Below, one piece after another: positions 16,962-25,193 of a stretch of 28,633 nucleotides of DNA. The position numbers and the translations under genes are program-made. This DNA comes from Proteobacteria bacterium UBA7447 (lineage in GTDB: Bacteria > Pseudomonadota > Gammaproteobacteria > Arenicellales > UBA868): contig DLPX01000077.1 in the NCBI GenBank assembly GCA_002477475.1, positions 1 to 28,633 of the forward strand. Reading direction: 5' to 3'. The notes beneath the pieces were generated by a model. It was not told the origin of the DNA. It did no database searches and worked only from the letters and a program-made list of their open reading frames with translations. Within the stretch, counting starts at the first letter, position 1. The number at the start of each line of letters is the position of its first letter.

Positions 16962-17447
16962 CTAGCCTTTCTTATCCAGCAGTCGCGCTGCCGCTTCCCG
17001 GTCGATGTTGTCGAGATCTTTTGGCCCCCAGCTTCGCCGAACCGTAAAGAAAAAGACAATGAGCGCGATGAGCAAAATGGCAAAAGGCCCACCCCAAAGT
17101 AGGGCAGTGCGCAAACGAAAAGGCGGTTTATATATAACAAAGTCGCCGTAGCGTGCGATCATGAAATCCACAATGTCCTCATCGCTTGCACCAGCGTTGA
17201 TCATTTCAAAAGTTCTCTCACGCAGATCTTTGGCGAGTTCGGCATTGGAGTCGGCAAGGTTCTGGTTCTGGCAGACAAGGCAGCGCAATTGGGCGATCAT
17301 GTCCTGATAACGCGACTCATGCACAGGATCTGCGAATTCATAGGTCTCGATGACGGCAAGTCCAGAGGAGGCAAGGCCAGCTGTTAATGCAAGCCCGACC
17401 AACGCATTAACGACCCAGCCCAATCGTGTTTTGTTACGATGCCGCAT
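16962..17447 (-). CDS. ccmH: Cytochrome c maturation thioredoxin-like protein CcmH
   Basis: Periplasmic, membrane-anchored oxidoreductase that reduces or carries the apocytochrome CXXCH cysteines. 161 residues: signal/anchor helix at 10-30, the conserved LRCLVCQNQNL with redox Cys56 and Cys59, IVDFMIARYGDFVIYKPPF, and a C-terminal membrane helix near residues 108-128. I use the internal ATG giving MRHRNKTRLG; it overlaps the ccmF end by 14 bases. The longer open frame upstream is within ccmF. In the standard ccm order ccmG would sit between ccmF and ccmH; it is not here. Confidence 0.92.
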   Translation of the reverse strand: MRHRNKTRLGWVVNALVGLALTAGLASSGLAVIETYEFADPVHESRYQDMIAQLRCLVCQNQNLADSNAELAKDLRERTFEMINAGASDEDIVDFMIARYGDFVIYKPPFRLRTALLWGGPFAILLIALIVFFFTVRRSWGPKDLDNIDREAAARLLDKKG

Positions 17448-19410
17448 GAGAGGAGCCGAGTACCGGGGAGGCGGCCGACGCACGGGAGAGCCTGCGATAG
17501 CGCTTATCGGTTGCTGACAGGAGTCCTCCAAACACCATAATGAGGGCGCCAAGCCATATCCACCGGATATAGGGCTTAACATATAGACGAACGGCCCAGC
17601 TTGCCCCGTCACCGAGCGGTTCACCGAGGGCTACATAAAGATCCCGCCGTAACCCTGCATCGATGGATGCTTCTGTCATTGGCATCTGCTGGACAACGTA
17701 AACGCGTTTTTCAGGATTGAGTACGCTATGCCGCTGCGTATCGCGAAGGACAGTAATCGTGCCGGTGTCAGAGAGATAGTTGGGACCGCGTTGCTGACTA
17801 ATCCCGTCAAATCGGAATGTATACCCATCGATTTCATAGGTATCGCCCGGAGCCATACGCAGATCTTTCTCAACAGAGTAAGTGGAGGTGAGCGTGACGC
17901 CAATCACGAATACGCCCAGGCCAATGTGTGCCAGGGTCATGCCGAGGACTGATCGGGGAGTTCGAGAGAGGCTCTGAGTCCGCCCGCCCTTGCGGGTGCG
18001 TTCCCAGAGCCCGCTTAGCGCAGCAAAGATCGTCCACAGCCCTAACACTCCGCCGAATACAGCGCCGAGGTGATAGGTGTCAAAAAATAGAGGCCAAAGG
18101 AGCCCCAAGATAATTGCCAGAACAAAAGCCGGGCCAAGAGGGCGAATGAGTCTTGTCAGTCGGTCTTTCTTCCAGCGCAGCAGGGAACCCACACCCACCA
18201 GGATCGCAAGGGGTGCGGTCAGAGGGATAAAAACAGCATTGAAATATGGGGGGCCAACTGAGATCTTGCCCATTCCGAGCGCATCAATTGCCAGGGGATA
18301 GAGTGTCCCCAGCAGTACCGTTGCTGCAGAGACCACGAGGAGCACATTGTTGAGCAGAATGCCCGCTTCACGAGAGGCGAGGTTGAATCCGCCGCTTGAG
18401 CGAACCGACGGGGCGCGCCAGGCGTACAGCGCCAAGGATCCTCCTACTACGATCGCGAGGAAGATCAGAATAAAGAGCCCTCTCGTCGGGTCTGTGGCAA
18501 AAGCGTGCACAGAGGTCAGAACCCCGGAGCGCACCAGAAAAGTACCAAGCAGGGACAATGAAAACGCAAACACCGCTAGCAAGACCGTCCATGCCTTGAA
18601 TACGCCCCGCTTCTCCGTAGCGGCGAGAGAATGGATGAGCGCGGTGCCGACCAACCACGGCATGAAGGAGGCGTTTTCAACTGGATCCCAGAACCACCAG
18701 CCCCCCCAACCGAGTTCGTAATACGCCCACCAACTGCCGAGCGCTATGCCCGCCGTGAGAAAGATCCAGGCCGCAAGCGTCCATGGCCGGGACCACCGCG
18801 CCCAGGCAGAGTCGAGCCGTCCTCCAAGCAGGGCGGCGATAGCAAACGCAAATGCAACCGAAAAGCCCACGTAGCCCATGTAGAGCATGGGTGGATGAAT
18901 CGCCAGGCCCGGATCCTGAAGCAAGGGATTGAGATCACCCCCGTCCATCGGCGGCGGGAACTGTCGCTCAAAAGGATTTGAGGTAAAGAGGATAAAGAGC
19001 AGGAAGCCGACACTCACGATGCCCATGACCCCCAGCACTCGGGCAACCATTCGGTCGGGAACACTTCGGCTGAACCAGGCAACGGCCGCTGTCCAGACAG
19101 CCAATGTCAGCGCCCATAAAAGCAGTGAGCCTTCATGGGCACCCCAGACACCAGAGATGAGATAGATCAGGGGCAGTTGCGAGTTCGAATTCTGGGCGAC
19201 ATAGGCTACGCTGAAATCGTGCGATAGAAATGCTGCTGTCAGACAAGCGTATGAGATCGCAACAAAAAGCAGTTGGGCAAAGGCGGCAGGCCGCGCAATG
19301 CTGATCCAGGAGTAATTTTTACGTGCCGCACCCACAATAGGAAGCACGCTCTGGAGAACGGCAACGAGCAGCGCCAGAATCAGCGCAAAAAGACCAATCT
19401 CGGGAATCAT
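17434..19410 (-). CDS. ccmF: Heme lyase subunit CcmF
   Basis: Core membrane subunit of the CcmFHI complex that ligates heme from holo-CcmE to apocytochrome c. 658 residues and about 15 transmembrane segments. The tryptophan-rich heme-handling motif is GWGGWWFWDPVENASFMPW (residues 234-252); also seen are GVWGAHEGSLLLW (88-100), LLQDPGLAIHPPMLYMGYVG with a conserved periplasmic His172, and FLVRSGVLTSVHAFATDPTRG. Length matches the family (about 650). The start overlaps the ccmE stop (ATGA). Confidence 0.96.
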   Translation of the reverse strand: MIPEIGLFALILALLVAVLQSVLPIVGAARKNYSWISIARPAAFAQLLFVAISYACLTAAFLSHDFSVAYVAQNSNSQLPLIYLISGVWGAHEGSLLLWALTLAVWTAAVAWFSRSVPDRMVARVLGVMGIVSVGFLLFILFTSNPFERQFPPPMDGGDLNPLLQDPGLAIHPPMLYMGYVGFSVAFAFAIAALLGGRLDSAWARWSRPWTLAAWIFLTAGIALGSWWAYYELGWGGWWFWDPVENASFMPWLVGTALIHSLAATEKRGVFKAWTVLLAVFAFSLSLLGTFLVRSGVLTSVHAFATDPTRGLFILIFLAIVVGGSLALYAWRAPSVRSSGGFNLASREAGILLNNVLLVVSAATVLLGTLYPLAIDALGMGKISVGPPYFNAVFIPLTAPLAILVGVGSLLRWKKDRLTRLIRPLGPAFVLAIILGLLWPLFFDTYHLGAVFGGVLGLWTIFAALSGLWERTRKGGRTQSLSRTPRSVLGMTLAHIGLGVFVIGVTLTSTYSVEKDLRMAPGDTYEIDGYTFRFDGISQQRGPNYLSDTGTITVLRDTQRHSVLNPEKRVYVVQQMPMTEASIDAGLRRDLYVALGEPLGDGASWAVRLYVKPYIRWIWLGALIMVFGGLLSATDKRYRRLSRASAASPVLGSSHAAS

Positions 19411-19847
19411 TGCACCCCCATCGCCTTGGCTTTTTCTAATGCCTCCGTCACCTCCGGAGGCATATAGGTTTCATCATGTTTAGCCAGAACCTGGGTTGCG
19501 CTGAAAGTGCCATCCGTTCCAAGACTGCCTTGTGCGACAATGCCCTGACCCTCGCGAAAGAGGTCGGGCAATATACCTGTATAGGCCACGGTTACTGAAT
19601 TCGCCGTGTCGGTCAGGTCGAATTGAATCTCCAGGCTGCCATCACTCCGACGGACACTGCCATCGACCACCATCCCGCCGAGCCGAAAAGGGGTGTTGGA
19701 GGGTGCGTCGCCAGCGGCGACCTGAGAAGGGCTGAAGAAGAGGTTAATGTTTTCCTGCAATGCCAAAAGCGCAAGGCCTGCCGCGACGGCAACCCCAGCA
19801 ATCAGGAGACTTACAAGAACCAGTCTTTGTTTTCGTCGGGGTTTCAT
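19407..19847 (-). CDS. ccmE: Periplasmic heme chaperone CcmE
   Basis: Carries heme covalently between CcmC and CcmF. 146 residues: cytosolic KPRRKQR, membrane anchor at 9-31, then a small beta-barrel. The heme-binding His124 lies in VLAKHDETYMPPEV, with Tyr128, equivalent to E. coli His130/Tyr134. LGGMVVDGSV and YTGILPDLFREGQG are also conserved. The start ATG overlaps the ccmD stop as ATGA; the frame is open further upstream but that part is within ccmD. Confidence 0.95.
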   Translation of the reverse strand: MKPRRKQRLVLVSLLIAGVAVAAGLALLALQENINLFFSPSQVAAGDAPSNTPFRLGGMVVDGSVRRSDGSLEIQFDLTDTANSVTVAYTGILPDLFREGQGIVAQGSLGTDGTFSATQVLAKHDETYMPPEVTEALEKAKAMGVQ

Positions 19848-20014
19848 TCGGACCGGGAGCGCTCTTTTTGCACAGCAATAGCCGAAATCTCGCGGACCAA
19901 GCGCTTGCGCCGGCGTATTGGCGCAATCACAGACACCGCAAGTGTTAAAGCCGTAAGGGCATAAGCGGGCCAGACGTAAATTGCATACCCGCCCATTTGG
20001 AGAAACTCGATCAT
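19844..20014 (-). CDS. ccmD: Small membrane protein CcmD
   Basis: 56-residue protein, too short for most length cut-offs. It begins MIEFLQMGGYAIYVWPAYA and continues as one membrane helix (about residues 10-32) followed by a very basic stretch APIRRRKRLVREI, exactly the CcmD pattern. CcmD stabilises CcmC-CcmE and helps release holo-CcmE. It is bounded by ATGA overlaps on both sides: its start with the ccmC stop (20011-20014) and its stop with the ccmE start (19844-19847). Confidence 0.93.
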   Translation of the reverse strand: MIEFLQMGGYAIYVWPAYALTALTLAVSVIAPIRRRKRLVREISAIAVQKERSRSE

Positions 20015-20775
20015 GATGCCTTCGAAGTGACGAGAGTGTTAACCCATGCGGTGCGCCGTTCGCTGTCCAGAATCTCAACGCGGACACGGGCAAGCATGGT
20101 GTAGAGGTAATGAAACTTGAAAGCCCCTGCCATCAGCAAAAGCGGGATCAGCATGCTGATCGCAATCGATGGCTGGTCAAACTTGGTGACGGTGGGGCCC
20201 TGGTGGAGGGTATTCCACCACTCGACTGAAAAATGAATGATTGGAAGATTGACCACGCCAACGATGGCGAGCACCGCGCCGGCCCGCGAAGCCGAACGCC
20301 GATCATCAATCGCTGCCACTAGCGCCATGTAGCCGAGATATAAAAAGAGCAGGATGAGTTCAGAAGTCAGTCGTGCATCCCACACCCACCAAGTGCCCCA
20401 CATGGGCTTGCCCCACAGGGAGCCTGTAACAAGAGCGAGAAAAGTGTACGCAGCTCCCACCGGAGCACTGGCCCGTGCCACCGCTTCGGCAAGTTTCATG
20501 CGCCAGATCAGGCTGATCGCACTGGCTGTGGCGAGAAGAGCATAGACGAACATCGACATCCAGGCAGAGGGGACGTGAATATAAATGATTCGGTAACTCT
20601 CTCCCTGCTGATAATCAGCCGGGGCCAGCACCAGACCTCCAAAAAGGCCGGAGGCAAAAAGCGCGATACAGATAATGCCGATGAACGGCATGAGAATTCC
20701 GGCCAGACGGTAAAAACTGGGCGGGGAGCCGAGTCGATGAAAACGCGTCAACCAAGTATCGGGATTTTGACTCAT
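20011..20775 (-). CDS. ccmC: Heme handling protein CcmC
   Basis: Loads heme onto CcmE; 254 residues, six membrane helices. The tryptophan-rich motif is WGKPMWGTWWVWDARLTSELIL (from residue 121), flanked by the two heme-ligand histidines in IHVPSAWMS (His67) and LPIIHFSVEWWNTLHQ (His181). First gene of this ccm operon; ccmA and ccmB, which normally precede it, are not present upstream. The Shine-Dalgarno is weak (GAAGAAG). Confidence 0.95.
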   Translation of the reverse strand: MSQNPDTWLTRFHRLGSPPSFYRLAGILMPFIGIICIALFASGLFGGLVLAPADYQQGESYRIIYIHVPSAWMSMFVYALLATASAISLIWRMKLAEAVARASAPVGAAYTFLALVTGSLWGKPMWGTWWVWDARLTSELILLFLYLGYMALVAAIDDRRSASRAGAVLAIVGVVNLPIIHFSVEWWNTLHQGPTVTKFDQPSIAISMLIPLLLMAGAFKFHYLYTMLARVRVEILDSERRTAWVNTLVTSKAS

Positions 20776-21027
20776 GAACAGAAGTCTTCTTCAATCGTAT
20801 CCGGGCAGAGATGTCGCCAGTCCAGATTTAACCCTTTCGCCGGCATGGAAGTTAGGACTCGATAGTTAATGGGGTAGGATTGTAATCGACGTGGGGTTAA
20901 ACCGTATCAACGATAAACCTGCTTTTAATGAAAACTGCTCAAAGACCATAATGCATTGGCCCCTTGTTCCTAGGCAGACTGTTTGCTTGAGAAAACTGAG
21001 TTCCTCTCCGAAGGTTGTGAGCCGCAG
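20776..21027. promoter_or_regulatory. Divergent intergenic region ccmC / oxygenase gene
   Basis: About 250 bases between divergently transcribed genes and therefore expected to hold both promoters. I see no clear -35/-10 pair, no riboswitch and no tRNA. No coding frame with family-like sequence was found on either strand, so ccmA/ccmB remnants are excluded here. Confidence 0.4.
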
Positions 21028-21663
21028 ATGACTGCTCTGGATTGTTTAAATATTGGTGAAGTGTCTGCCAACCTCGCCCAAGTCCGGTCAAGATCTGCCG
21101 TCGCGATTGACTGTATGTCTGCCGAAACTTGCGCTACTCTTTCGAATCTTGCGGATCAACTTCAGTATCGAAAGGCCCGGCCGGTGACGGGATCTGTCAA
21201 GACCCCGGTCTATCAGGATTTTGAGCTTGATTACGAAGTCCCGCGCGAGCATCCGTTCTGGCGTATTGCCGAAGCGTTACAGAGTGTTTTCGGCCCACTT
21301 CTTGATGGTTTTCGTTCAGAGGCGCGTAGTGACAGCGACACCAATTTCAGCCTGAATGATCTTATCGTCCAGCGCTATCCTCCCGGTTGTGGGGGGATCA
21401 GCCCGCACCGCGATCACGTCGAATACCGGATGATTATCCTTATCGTGCTTTTAAGCGGCGATGGGGATTTTCGAATTCATCCCGAACGTCATGAGGACGA
21501 AGGGGCGATTATTGATTTTCAACCGGGGCAACTGCTCATGATGGGGGCGCCGGGGATTGCTTCGAATTTCGTCCGACCGTTTCATTCTGTGAGGAATATA
21601 ACTGCGATGCGACGTACCATCGGGATGCGCTTTGACCGGCGGTTGGCGGGTCTTTCGACGTAG
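21028..21663 (+). CDS. 2-oxoglutarate/Fe(II) oxygenase-like protein
   Basis: A 211-residue cytosolic protein. The centre has the facial-triad pattern of a cupin-type 2OG/Fe(II) oxygenase: His127-Arg-Asp129 in ISPHRDHVEYR, then FQPGQLLMMGAPG, distal His186 in RPFHSVRN, and Arg196 ten residues later as a candidate 2-oxoglutarate anchor. Before it, LNDLIVQRYPPGCGG resembles the nucleotide-side strand of AlkB-like and prolyl-hydroxylase-like proteins. I cannot name the substrate. A TTG 45 bases upstream (20983) would add 15 residues; the ATG is likelier. It ends 26 bases before the acyl-CoA ligase and may be in the same transcript. Confidence 0.68.
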   Translation: MTALDCLNIGEVSANLAQVRSRSAVAIDCMSAETCATLSNLADQLQYRKARPVTGSVKTPVYQDFELDYEVPREHPFWRIAEALQSVFGPLLDGFRSEARSDSDTNFSLNDLIVQRYPPGCGGISPHRDHVEYRMIILIVLLSGDGDFRIHPERHEDEGAIIDFQPGQLLMMGAPGIASNFVRPFHSVRNITAMRRTIGMRFDRRLAGLST

Positions 21664-21689
21664 AGCGTCAATCCTGTAGATGCGCTAAC

Positions 21690-23342
21690 ATGATATCCAT
21701 GGGCGAATACGACATACCCAAAACGCCGTCGGCCTACGAATTTCCGTTGCTGATTCGGCACCTGCTTTCAAGACTGTCCGCCCAACACGCGGGACAGGAG
21801 ATTTGCTACAGAAACGATCTGCGCTTTAGCTACGCGGAGTTTTTCGATCGGGTCCAGCGCCTCGCGAGCGGACTTCAGACTATGGGGATAGGTCCTGGTG
21901 ATACGGTCGCGGTGATGGATTGGGATAGTCATCGCTACCTGGAATGCTTTTTTGCGGTACCGATGATCGGCGCTGTGCTGCATACCATCAACATACGTCT
22001 GGCACCGGAGCAGATTCTCTACACGATCAACCACGCCGAGGACACCGCGCTGCTCGTGCATGACGACTTTGCCCCCTTGCTCGAGGGGTTTAAGGAAAAG
22101 ACCCCTACAGTTAAGAATATTATTCGTCTTTGCAATGCCGGAACCATTAACGGTCAAGTAGCCGTGGATACGTTTGATAGCGAGTACGAGGTCCTGCTGA
22201 GCTGCGCGTCTTCCAGTTTCGACCCGCCGGACTTTAGCGAAAATATCCGCGCGACCACTTTTTATACGACGGGAACCACAGGCAATCCCAAAGGGGTTTA
22301 TTTCAGTCAACGCCAGATCGTGTTGCATACCCTGGGTGTGGCGGTCGCGCTGGCGAGTGCTGAGGGGCAGGGGCGAGTCAGCGTCGATGATGTCTATATG
22401 CCCATCACCCCGATGTTCCATGTGCACGCCTGGGGAATTCCGTATGTAGCAACGATGCTCGGGCTCAAACAGGTCTATCCCGGTCGATACGAGCCTGCAA
22501 AACTTCTGTCTCTTATCGAGAGCGAGAAGGTGACCTTTTCGCATTGTGTTCCCACGATCCTGCACATGCTATTAAGTGACCCGTCGGTTGAGAAGATGGA
22601 TCTGTCCAATTGGAAAGTCATTATTGGCGGATCTGCGCTACCTCCGGCGTTGGCTCGACGTGCGTTGGATCTGGGTATCGATGTGTTTAGCGGTTACGGC
22701 ATGTCTGAGACGGCTCCAGTCCTGACGCTTGCCCAGTTGAAGTCACAAGAGGGTCTCTCGGATGATCCTGATCGGACGGATATCCGCTGTAAGGCAGGCA
22801 GGCCGATTCCGCTGGTTGATCTTAAAGTGGTTGATTCAGAGCTTCGCGAGGCGCCCCAGGATGGCGTCAGCACGGGCGAAGTCGTCGTGCGTTCGCCTTG
22901 GCTGACCCAAGGCTACCTTAATGATCCCGACCGCTCAGAGGAGCTTTGGCAAGGGGGATACCTGCACACCAGCGATATTGGACATGTGGATGAGGCGGGA
23001 TATCTCAAGATCACGGATCGGCTGAAGGACGTTATTAAAAGCGGGGGCGAGTGGATTTCATCCCTCGAACTCGAGGACATCGCCTTAACCTGCGAAGGGG
23101 TCAGCGAGGCCGCAGCGATTGGGATCGCAGATGAAAAATGGGGAGAGCGGCCCTTGTTGCTGCTTGTATCCAATGCGGAAAAGGTGTCGTTGGATGAGAT
23201 CAAAGCCGTGTTTCAAGGCCACGCAAAGGATGGAGAAATCAGTGAGTGGGCGGTGCCCCAACGGATTGAACTTGTCGCGGAGATTCCCAAGACCAGTGTC
23301 GGCAAGATAGACAAGAAAAAACTACGAGAGCAGTACGGATAA
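21690..23342 (+). CDS. AMP-forming fatty acyl-CoA ligase (AlkK-like)
   Basis: Adenylates a carboxylic acid and transfers it to CoA. 550 residues with the ANL superfamily motifs in order: FYTTGTTGNPKGVYFS (residues 191-206), GYGMSETAPV, YLHTSDIGHVDEAGYLKITDRLKDVIKSGGEWIS and the C-terminal KTSVGKIDKKKLRE with the catalytic lysine. The sequence type MPITPMFHVHAWGIPYVATMLGLKQVYPGRYEP is that of medium-chain AlkK-like ligases rather than FadD. An alternative ATG nine bases downstream (MGEYDIPK) is equally plausible. Exact chain length is not predictable from this. Confidence 0.88.
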   Translation: MISMGEYDIPKTPSAYEFPLLIRHLLSRLSAQHAGQEICYRNDLRFSYAEFFDRVQRLASGLQTMGIGPGDTVAVMDWDSHRYLECFFAVPMIGAVLHTINIRLAPEQILYTINHAEDTALLVHDDFAPLLEGFKEKTPTVKNIIRLCNAGTINGQVAVDTFDSEYEVLLSCASSSFDPPDFSENIRATTFYTTGTTGNPKGVYFSQRQIVLHTLGVAVALASAEGQGRVSVDDVYMPITPMFHVHAWGIPYVATMLGLKQVYPGRYEPAKLLSLIESEKVTFSHCVPTILHMLLSDPSVEKMDLSNWKVIIGGSALPPALARRALDLGIDVFSGYGMSETAPVLTLAQLKSQEGLSDDPDRTDIRCKAGRPIPLVDLKVVDSELREAPQDGVSTGEVVVRSPWLTQGYLNDPDRSEELWQGGYLHTSDIGHVDEAGYLKITDRLKDVIKSGGEWISSLELEDIALTCEGVSEAAAIGIADEKWGERPLLLLVSNAEKVSLDEIKAVFQGHAKDGEISEWAVPQRIELVAEIPKTSVGKIDKKKLREQYG

Positions 23343-23425
23343 TCTGCTTCATGGATTGATTGCCCCATCACCCTTGTGGGGGTAAACTATTCTTCCTTTC
23401 AGCAGATAAACAAGGGGGTGATCCA

Positions 23426-23497
23426 ATGTCTAGTGATTCAGGAATCGTCATAGTGAGCTTTGGTGTCGATATGGAGCGCGAGGGCATCCTCTCGTAG
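23426..23497 (+). CDS. Tiny ORF (23 codons) with very strong Shine-Dalgarno
   Basis: Reads MSSDSGIVIVSFG then VDMEREGILS and stops at TAG. Four bases before it ends AAGGGGGTGATCC (23411-23423 region), which matches the sequence complementary to the 16S rRNA 3' end at 12 of 13 positions, an unusually extensive Shine-Dalgarno placed a few bases from the ATG. An intrinsic terminator follows at 23549. The peptide resembles nothing I recognise; it lacks the Glu-x3-Tyr of PqqA and a cysteine-rich peptide signature. It could be a leader peptide, a small protein, or chance coding in a small RNA. Confidence 0.4.
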   Translation: MSSDSGIVIVSFGVDMEREGILS

Positions 23498-23548
23498 TTT
23501 CATCGAGACCCTGTCCGGTGACAGTGCTTGCTGTGACAGCCAATCACG

Positions 23549-23578
23549 ACGCCCCGCTCTGCGGGGCGTTTTGGTTTT
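23549..23578 (+). terminator. Intrinsic terminator
   Basis: Perfect 9-bp G/C-rich stem ACGCCCCGC (23549-23557) / GCGGGGCGT (23561-23569), TCT loop, followed by TTTTGGTTTT. It ends plus-strand transcription from the acyl-CoA ligase and tiny ORF. It overlaps the last bases of the convergent aminotransferase gene's end region, whose own strand shows no T run. Confidence 0.92.
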
Positions 23579-24923
23579 AGGGGCTTACCGTCTCGACAAT
23601 CGCATCCGAGCACATGTCCAGCGTTGCAATCAGATCGGACGCAAAATCCTCGAACATACTGTCGGTCACGGGCAATGAGAGATTGATCATGCCGCGCCGG
23701 GCGTAGAACTGGCCTTTGGCCATCATCTTAAGGTGCACCAGTTCACAAAGATCCGAATAACCTGGCGGGGGAGAATAGGGTGCTCTGGGGGCTTTGAGCC
23801 CAAAGTGAAGCGCCATCATTGATCCCATACCCGTTACGTGGACGGGCAACTGCAAGCCGGACAAGGACTCCGCGAGTTTTTCTCGACGGCGCTCCCCCTG
23901 AGCAAAAAAGGTCTGTGCAACTTCCGGCGTGTATATCTCACCTAGACCGACCAAGCCAGCAGTCATACTGAAGACATTGTTGTTAAAAGTACCGGCGTGA
24001 GGCCAGGCATCTGGCCGGCTTGGATCGAATCGATCCAGAATATCTGCACGGCCTCCAAAGGCGCCAAAGCTCATGCCGCCGCCAAGATACTTGCCGAAGG
24101 TGATGAGATCCGGACGAAGACCATACATGCCGTGTAGCCCGTTTGGGCCATGACGTGAGGTCATGACCTCATCGAATAGGAGAAGCGCGCCGACTGCTTC
24201 GGTAGCCTCCCGCAGCCCTTTAAGAAAATCTGCATCAGCCGGAATGCATCCCCCCGCTCCGATCATAGGCTCGATAATGAGCGCAGCCAGTCTCCCCCCG
24301 ACCCTATTAATTGTTTCGGTGGCAGTTCTGAGATCGTTAAACGGGATACGGTGTGTTGGGAAAGGTGCGTTTAAAGGGTTATCGCCGACAAAAGTCAAGA
24401 CACCCCCGTGGTAGCTTCCGTCGACAACCATAATATCGGTTCGACCGGTATGGGCACGAGCACTGCTCAGCGCGAGTACGTTGGCTTCAGTTCCGGAGTT
24501 ACAAAACCGCAGGCGTTCAACGGCAGGAAACCGCTCGCAGATCAAGGCGCCCAGACGACCCTCCTGCTCTGTCGGGCTGCCAAAGGTCAGCCCGTCGGAC
24601 AGCGCTCGTGTTAGAGCCTGGGTGATTTTGGGGTGACTATGTCCGTATAAACCTGCGGTGTACTCACCCAGAAAGTCTTGATACTGATGCCCATCAACGT
24701 CCACGATGTGGGCACCCTGCGCTCGTTTTACCGTGATAGGGAAAGGAGAGTAATGCAGCACCGTTCTTGTGTTCCCCCCGGGAAGGGCGGCTTTGGCTTT
24801 CCGATGCAGCGCAAGGCTGTTTGGATTGTTCTCGGTGTAAAGATCACGCTCACTCTTCAAAAGAGCCGAAAGCATCGTCGAATCTGATTCGATAGTCTCT
24901 GTGATCGCGGGGACGCTGCTCAT
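23577..24923 (-). CDS. Class III PLP aminotransferase, glutamate-1-semialdehyde aminomutase-like
   Basis: 448 residues. Class III features: FCNSGTEANVLALSSARAHTG, DGSYHGG, IIEPMIGAGGCIP, LLFDEVMTSR with the cofactor Asp251, and ITFGKYLGGGMSFGAFGG with PLP Lys278. It groups with GSA-aminomutase-like proteins (COG0001). It has a long N-terminal lead (TMLSALLKSERDLYTENN) and differs from true HemL in several blocks, so it is probably a paralogue with another amino or keto-acid substrate rather than the heme pathway enzyme. I choose the ATG overlapping the stop of the small membrane-protein gene (ATGA); the upstream extension to 24956 lies in that gene. Confidence 0.82.
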   Translation of the reverse strand: MSSVPAITETIESDSTMLSALLKSERDLYTENNPNSLALHRKAKAALPGGNTRTVLHYSPFPITVKRAQGAHIVDVDGHQYQDFLGEYTAGLYGHSHPKITQALTRALSDGLTFGSPTEQEGRLGALICERFPAVERLRFCNSGTEANVLALSSARAHTGRTDIMVVDGSYHGGVLTFVGDNPLNAPFPTHRIPFNDLRTATETINRVGGRLAALIIEPMIGAGGCIPADADFLKGLREATEAVGALLLFDEVMTSRHGPNGLHGMYGLRPDLITFGKYLGGGMSFGAFGGRADILDRFDPSRPDAWPHAGTFNNNVFSMTAGLVGLGEIYTPEVAQTFFAQGERRREKLAESLSGLQLPVHVTGMGSMMALHFGLKAPRAPYSPPPGYSDLCELVHLKMMAKGQFYARRGMINLSLPVTDSMFEDFASDLIATLDMCSDAIVETVSP

Positions 24924-25057
24924 GGAATTGAATAGTAAACGGTGAGCCCGAAGCAAAGAATCACGAGAACGGTCCCGAGAAATCGCCAGATATTGTTGTA
25001 GCGATCCCCGAAAAGTACGGTGTCCTTAAGCCATGCTGTGGATTTTTTGAATGCCAA
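24920..25057 (-). CDS. Small single-pass membrane protein, coupled to the aminotransferase
   Basis: 45 residues when read from a TTG: MAFKKSTAWLKDTVLFGDR, then YNNIWRFLGTVLVILCFGLTV with one membrane helix, ending YYSIP. The stop overlaps the aminotransferase ATG as ATGA. The composition (basic amphipathic start, one helix) is protein-like, although no Shine-Dalgarno is visible and the frame stays open upstream to a TGA near 25100, adding up to 14 residues that also look protein-like (LLDLLQTYARHRP). No family recognised. It is shorter than most length cut-offs. Confidence 0.5.
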   Translation of the reverse strand: MAFKKSTAWLKDTVLFGDRYNNIWRFLGTVLVILCFGLTVYYSIP

Positions 25058-25193
25058 AGGTCGATGTCGAGCATAGGTTTGAAGTAAATCTAGCAGAGAG
25101 CGAATCTTTCAGCACCCTCGACTCGCCAATCGCTCTGCGTAAGAACCGGGGAGTCCAAACCCTTTTGGACGTATCCGTCCGTCGCGATGTCAT
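25026..25193 (-). CDS. Doubtful small ORF overlapping the exporter stop
   Basis: 55 residues, beginning MTSRRTDTSKRVWTPRFLRRAIG, from an ATG overlapping the EamA stop as ATGA. It is Arg/Ser-rich and overlaps in another frame the more convincing membrane-protein frame 24920-25057. The ATGA overlap could be coincidental. At most one of the two frames is likely to be the real gene here, unless a frameshift has split one gene. Confidence 0.15.
   Translation of the reverse strand: MTSRRTDTSKRVWTPRFLRRAIGESRVLKDSLSARFTSNLCSTSTFGIQKIHSMA

Noticed and set aside
23355..23385. Terminator-like CCCCA...TGGGG after the acyl-CoA ligase
   Set aside because: Short stem with a large loop and no T run; the strong terminator at 23549 is the better candidate.
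23426..23497. Interpreting the tiny ORF as PqqA or a RiPP precursor
   Set aside because: It lacks the Glu-x3-Tyr pair and no pqq or radical-SAM gene is nearby.
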